Source of the DNA: Panopea generosa
Taxonomy: Eukaryota; Mollusca; Bivalvia; Adapedonta; Hiatellidae
DNA length: 64,000 nt
Direction: 5' to 3'
Assembly (NCBI GenBank): GCA_029582155.1
Contig: CM055900.1
Coordinates: 44,513,624-44,577,623 of the forward strand
Below the pieces are notes generated by a model, which worked only from the letters and a program-made list of their open reading frames with translations, did no database searches and was not told the origin of the DNA. The position numbers and the translations under genes are program-made. Shown here in pieces: positions 60,776 through 64,000 of the stretch (position 1 is its first letter; every line of letters starts with the position of its first letter).

Positions 60776-61857
60776 GAGTCGTCATAACAAATACAAAACG
60801 AAGAAGAAGAAAAACAATGATAAACATAATATGTTTATGAAATAATAGCATCAACTTGCATACGCTGAGCTAAGTCATGACTATATTATTAGTATAAGTA
60901 CGTGTACCTCATAAAGTACAGTTCCCTGAACATATTCGCATTATTTTTATGACAGGGGCTTGCCGGACATGTACTTATACTGTCACGTGTCATGTAAATA
61001 TGTGCATATAGGAACGCTTTACAATGATATATGAATTAATGATGACCGCAAAGCGATAAAAGCTTGTTTTATCTGTAATCATTAATCTGAAATAAGCAAG
61101 CAGCTGATGGAGTCAATCCAGTGCCTTACTTACGCACGGCTTAATTCTGTTTTGTCTGTAAGTGGCAGCACTTGTTGATAGTTTCCTACGTAATTGATAA
61201 AATGCGCTTGTTTAATTATAAGCCGGCTTGTAAATGTCATTTTATGCAATTGCATTTTTTTAAACCAAAAAGAAATTTTTTTTATCATTTTTATACAATT
61301 AAAATAGTTAAGTTACGTTAGACATGCCATTGTTAGGCAAGAATGTTATCTGATTTGTCATTAATGTTAAACACGCTTATTAAAAGGTTTCTCGTTAATA
61401 GTTCTTAAACAAGATGCGCAACCTGCCACCCCATAGTTGATGCTGTTTTGTGAGGTTCGTATAAAAATGTCAGCCCTACGGTGAGATAGAAATATCTAAG
61501 ACCATGAAAATGCAAATAGCCTTATCTGGTATTCAAGAATAATGTGAATAACGGAGTTACGTGGCGCTAAAATAGTTCCGGTTGTTTAAAATAATGTTTT
61601 AAATGAAAACATTGATAGTTGCCGGTTGTATGCATTTCTTACATACAAATATGTTCACATCATCAAGATTTTTGATGAGCGGAAAGTCAAATGGTAGACA
61701 ACTCACCAAGGGCGATAACTTTATACACTCAAACTATTTTTTAATATTATATAAGTGGTAAAAATTAAATTTCTCTACCTCTAGGTGACTGAATAGTAAG
61801 GTCTTTCTTTATATATGCGCGCCTTTAACACTAACATAGATTAAATATTTTCTTGAG

Positions 61858-62000
61858 GAGTACGCGGTCCAGTTGTAGAGCATCGATCCGAGGATAGGAA
61901 GGTCGTGGGTTCGATCTTCCGTCACGGCTACGTTTGGTGTCGTTGAATCAGACACCTTTCCTGCGTATGCTTTGTACTGATTTTACACAGGAAGACTTCG
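61858..62000 (+). mobile_element. tRNA-derived SINE-like element
   Basis: GCGGTCCAGTTGTAGAGCAT (A-box-like at 61870-61881) and GTCGTGGGTTCGATCTTCC (B-box-like at 61907-61917) have tRNA spacing. The sequence continues past a tRNA's end with GTCGTTGAATCAGACACC and ACACAGGAAGACTTCGAG, which look like a SINE body. The head lacks clean acceptor-stem pairing, so I do not call a tRNA gene. Confidence 0.65.
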
Positions 62001-63957
62001 AGCGTGATGTGTAAGTTGTAATAAATAATGTAACAATCGAAAAAAGAATTTTCGACTAAACCGTGTAATGGTTCTTCTGTTATAACCGGTAAATGTAACT
62101 CTATCTTGCTCTATGTCGTGGACTCTAGTATATACCGCTGACTGTCAATGTCGTTATGTAGCTTTCACGTGGTTTCGACCTTCCATGACCTCCGGTTAAT
62201 ATCAGAGCTAAACGTTTTTCTGACCCCAGACATGTTATGCTGTTGCTCTCGTAAAACACTTAAAAAAGACGGCTATTTTAAGCCATATGCAAATTTTTAT
62301 TTTAGTGTTTAACTTCATTTGACAATTTAATCGCTTTAGTTCCCAAATTGTGTCGCTCTTATTTGTTAAAACAGCCTACAAAAAAAATATTAAGAAGTTT
62401 GTCATCACTGCGCATGCGTGAATGACATTGCACAAACTCTGCCCTTGATTCAATTCTGAACGAGTCATGTACAAACTACCATAAAAAAAAATCTATAACC
62501 GACATGTTACTGTGACCATTATGATTTACGTTATCTTAATATGAACTAATCAATCAACAACAGTTATAGTTTATATTTAGACGTGTTACAAATATATACT
62601 TCATCATGTACTTTATAAAGTAAAGTACTTTTTATACTATTTTTGTTAAATGAAATATATGAGAATTATCAAATAAATAAATAAATAAATTAATAAAAAA
62701 TTAATAAACGAATAAACATTTCATAAATTACATACAAAATATAAATGACGACATTGGTTCCATAGATTCATTAACCTACTGTATGACAAATAGACATCTC
62801 AATATCTCAATCTCAATATTTAATTTATTGATTACATATAATCTCTGCTTTTTAAATTTGAAGCCTTGAATAAGTACCACACGCCGCTTTAAAAACAACA
62901 CTTTTATTTATCTCAACACTTAAACGAGTATAAATTCACTTTTATGGCAAATACGTGAAACAAACAGCTTGTAAATACATTTACGACTTAATAATACAAA
63001 GAAACAAAAGGCAAAATAAGTATTTTACAACTCAATTCATTTAATTTCCTATTCTTAATAAGTGTTTCGATCATGACTTATTACTATCAATAACACAAAA
63101 CTGATAACATACGAGGTGTTTGCAAAATTATTCAACTTTTATATTTCATTTTATCATGTTTCAGACCCATCTAAAAGGGAAGTTGTATCATCATCAAACT
63201 ATGTTAGTTTGTATACTGTATTATCTGTTTTATCTCTTTAATTTTTCTGTTTGTTTATATAAAATATATATGTCTATAAACACTGAAATGTGTATAATGC
63301 TCGATAAAAAACTAGTATGTATTAAGAATAAAGAATGTATGATAATGTAATTGCTGACCACACGAGCAACGTTAGAAGCGTTGTTTTTTTTATTATAGCA
63401 ACATGTACATTGCAATAACGTATCCATCGATAGGCAATTAGTGTTAAACTGTTCTCGTTCTCAAACATATGAGTGTAATTGTTTATGCTGAAACTGTACA
63501 TATGCTTCACCTTTATAGTTTATTAAGTTTAACTATTATCAAACGTATGCTGTTCAGGCAAGTTTTCTGAACAGCTGTTCTCACCATATTAAAGGGTCAA
63601 CATTGCAGGTGTTTAACAAATGGTATAACGTAAATAGATGGCTGGCTTGATCATTTATTTAAATGATTTCTAAATATTATAAACATTTTATTTTTGTTTG
63701 ACAATTACGAATCATGAATCAAGAACCATGAGAAAAAAATATATAATATAAACAAATTTTTAAACAAAGTTTCAGGTTGTTACACAACTCAACAAAGTAA
63801 AAACACGGTCATTGTTTCTTGGCTATTAATAACAACTGCTTATTTTAATAAAATCTATTTAGGATAGTTTATCCCATGCTTGCGATCATCGTTTATAATT
63901 AATCAATAAAGTGAAGAACTTTTTAGTTTATTCTGTCGTGACAATCCTTTTTGCACA
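62001..63957. other. Intergenic, nothing recognised
   Basis: AT-rich with an AAAT-type run near 62670-62700. No coding or RNA signal. Confidence 0.5.
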
Positions 63958-63959
63958 AG

Positions 63960-64000
63960 ACCGCGGCGTGGTCTAGTGATATAGTGTCCGCCTCGCATGC
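63960..64000 (+). ncRNA. Start of a tRNA-like or SINE head, cut by the window edge
   Basis: GCGGCGTGGTCTAGTGATAT followed by AGTGTCCGCCTCGCATGC resembles the 5' half of a tRNA with an A box. The B box and 3' half lie beyond the window, so tRNA gene and SINE cannot be told apart. Confidence 0.45.

Overview
This window looks like nuclear DNA from an invertebrate, most probably a bivalve mollusc. It is AT-rich, has microsatellites and eukaryote-style splice signals, and contains decayed non-LTR retrotransposons, PIF/Harbinger and integrase-type DNA transposons and tRNA-derived SINE-like heads. The mollusc assignment rests on overall texture and remembered families, so it is an inference. I see no bacterial operon, no CRISPR array, no rRNA and no complete intact host gene.

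Layout. 1-1.5 kb: plain AT-rich DNA. 1.51-4.0 kb: a complete integrase-type DNA transposon with 134-bp terminal inverted repeats (TIRs) made of palindromes, flanked by TATA, carrying a truncated and frameshifted integrase relic. 4.6-13.4 kb: microsatellites, four minisatellites (71, 68, 69 and 18 bp units), a weak minus-strand exon pair near 8.1-8.55 kb and a 5'-truncated LINE directly abutting the 69-bp array. 13.8-17.35 kb: a nearly full-length but dead LINE (L1-like ORF1 plus endonuclease/RT ORF2) with a heptamer tail. 17.6-20.5 kb: a 2.9-kb element with TIRs, a TA target duplication and clusters of subterminal repeats, with no recognised transposase. 22.1-26.1 kb: an intronless ~4-kb relic of one multidomain protein (Cys/His modules, a conserved middle, PIN/FEN-like acidic motifs), broken by stops and frameshifts. 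26.7-29.9 kb: foldback and short repeats. 30.5-31.6 kb: three phase-compatible candidate exons with good splice signals. 32.6-34.1 kb: an unidentified coding relic running into a 47-bp array. 36.2-39.7 kb: two large arrays (38 and 34 bp units). 40.3-43.9 kb: a SINE-like head and a second dead LINE. 44.1-48.6 kb: a TGGA microsatellite, two 49-bp arrays, a foldback and a composite ~155-bp repeat. 50.5-52.7 kb: a 61-bp array. 57.8-59.15 kb: a 47-bp array and a HARBI1-like pseudogene. 60.3-64.0 kb: a long hairpin, a short array, two SINE-like elements and the start of another at the window edge.

Tandem arrays make up roughly a tenth to a sixth of the window. Many short open frames here are artefacts of these arrays. 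The genes do not form a pathway: nearly all recognisable coding sequence is mobile-element derived and inactive. The least explained signals are the 22.1-26.1 kb relic, the 17.6-20.5 kb TIR element and the 30.5-31.6 kb exon candidates.
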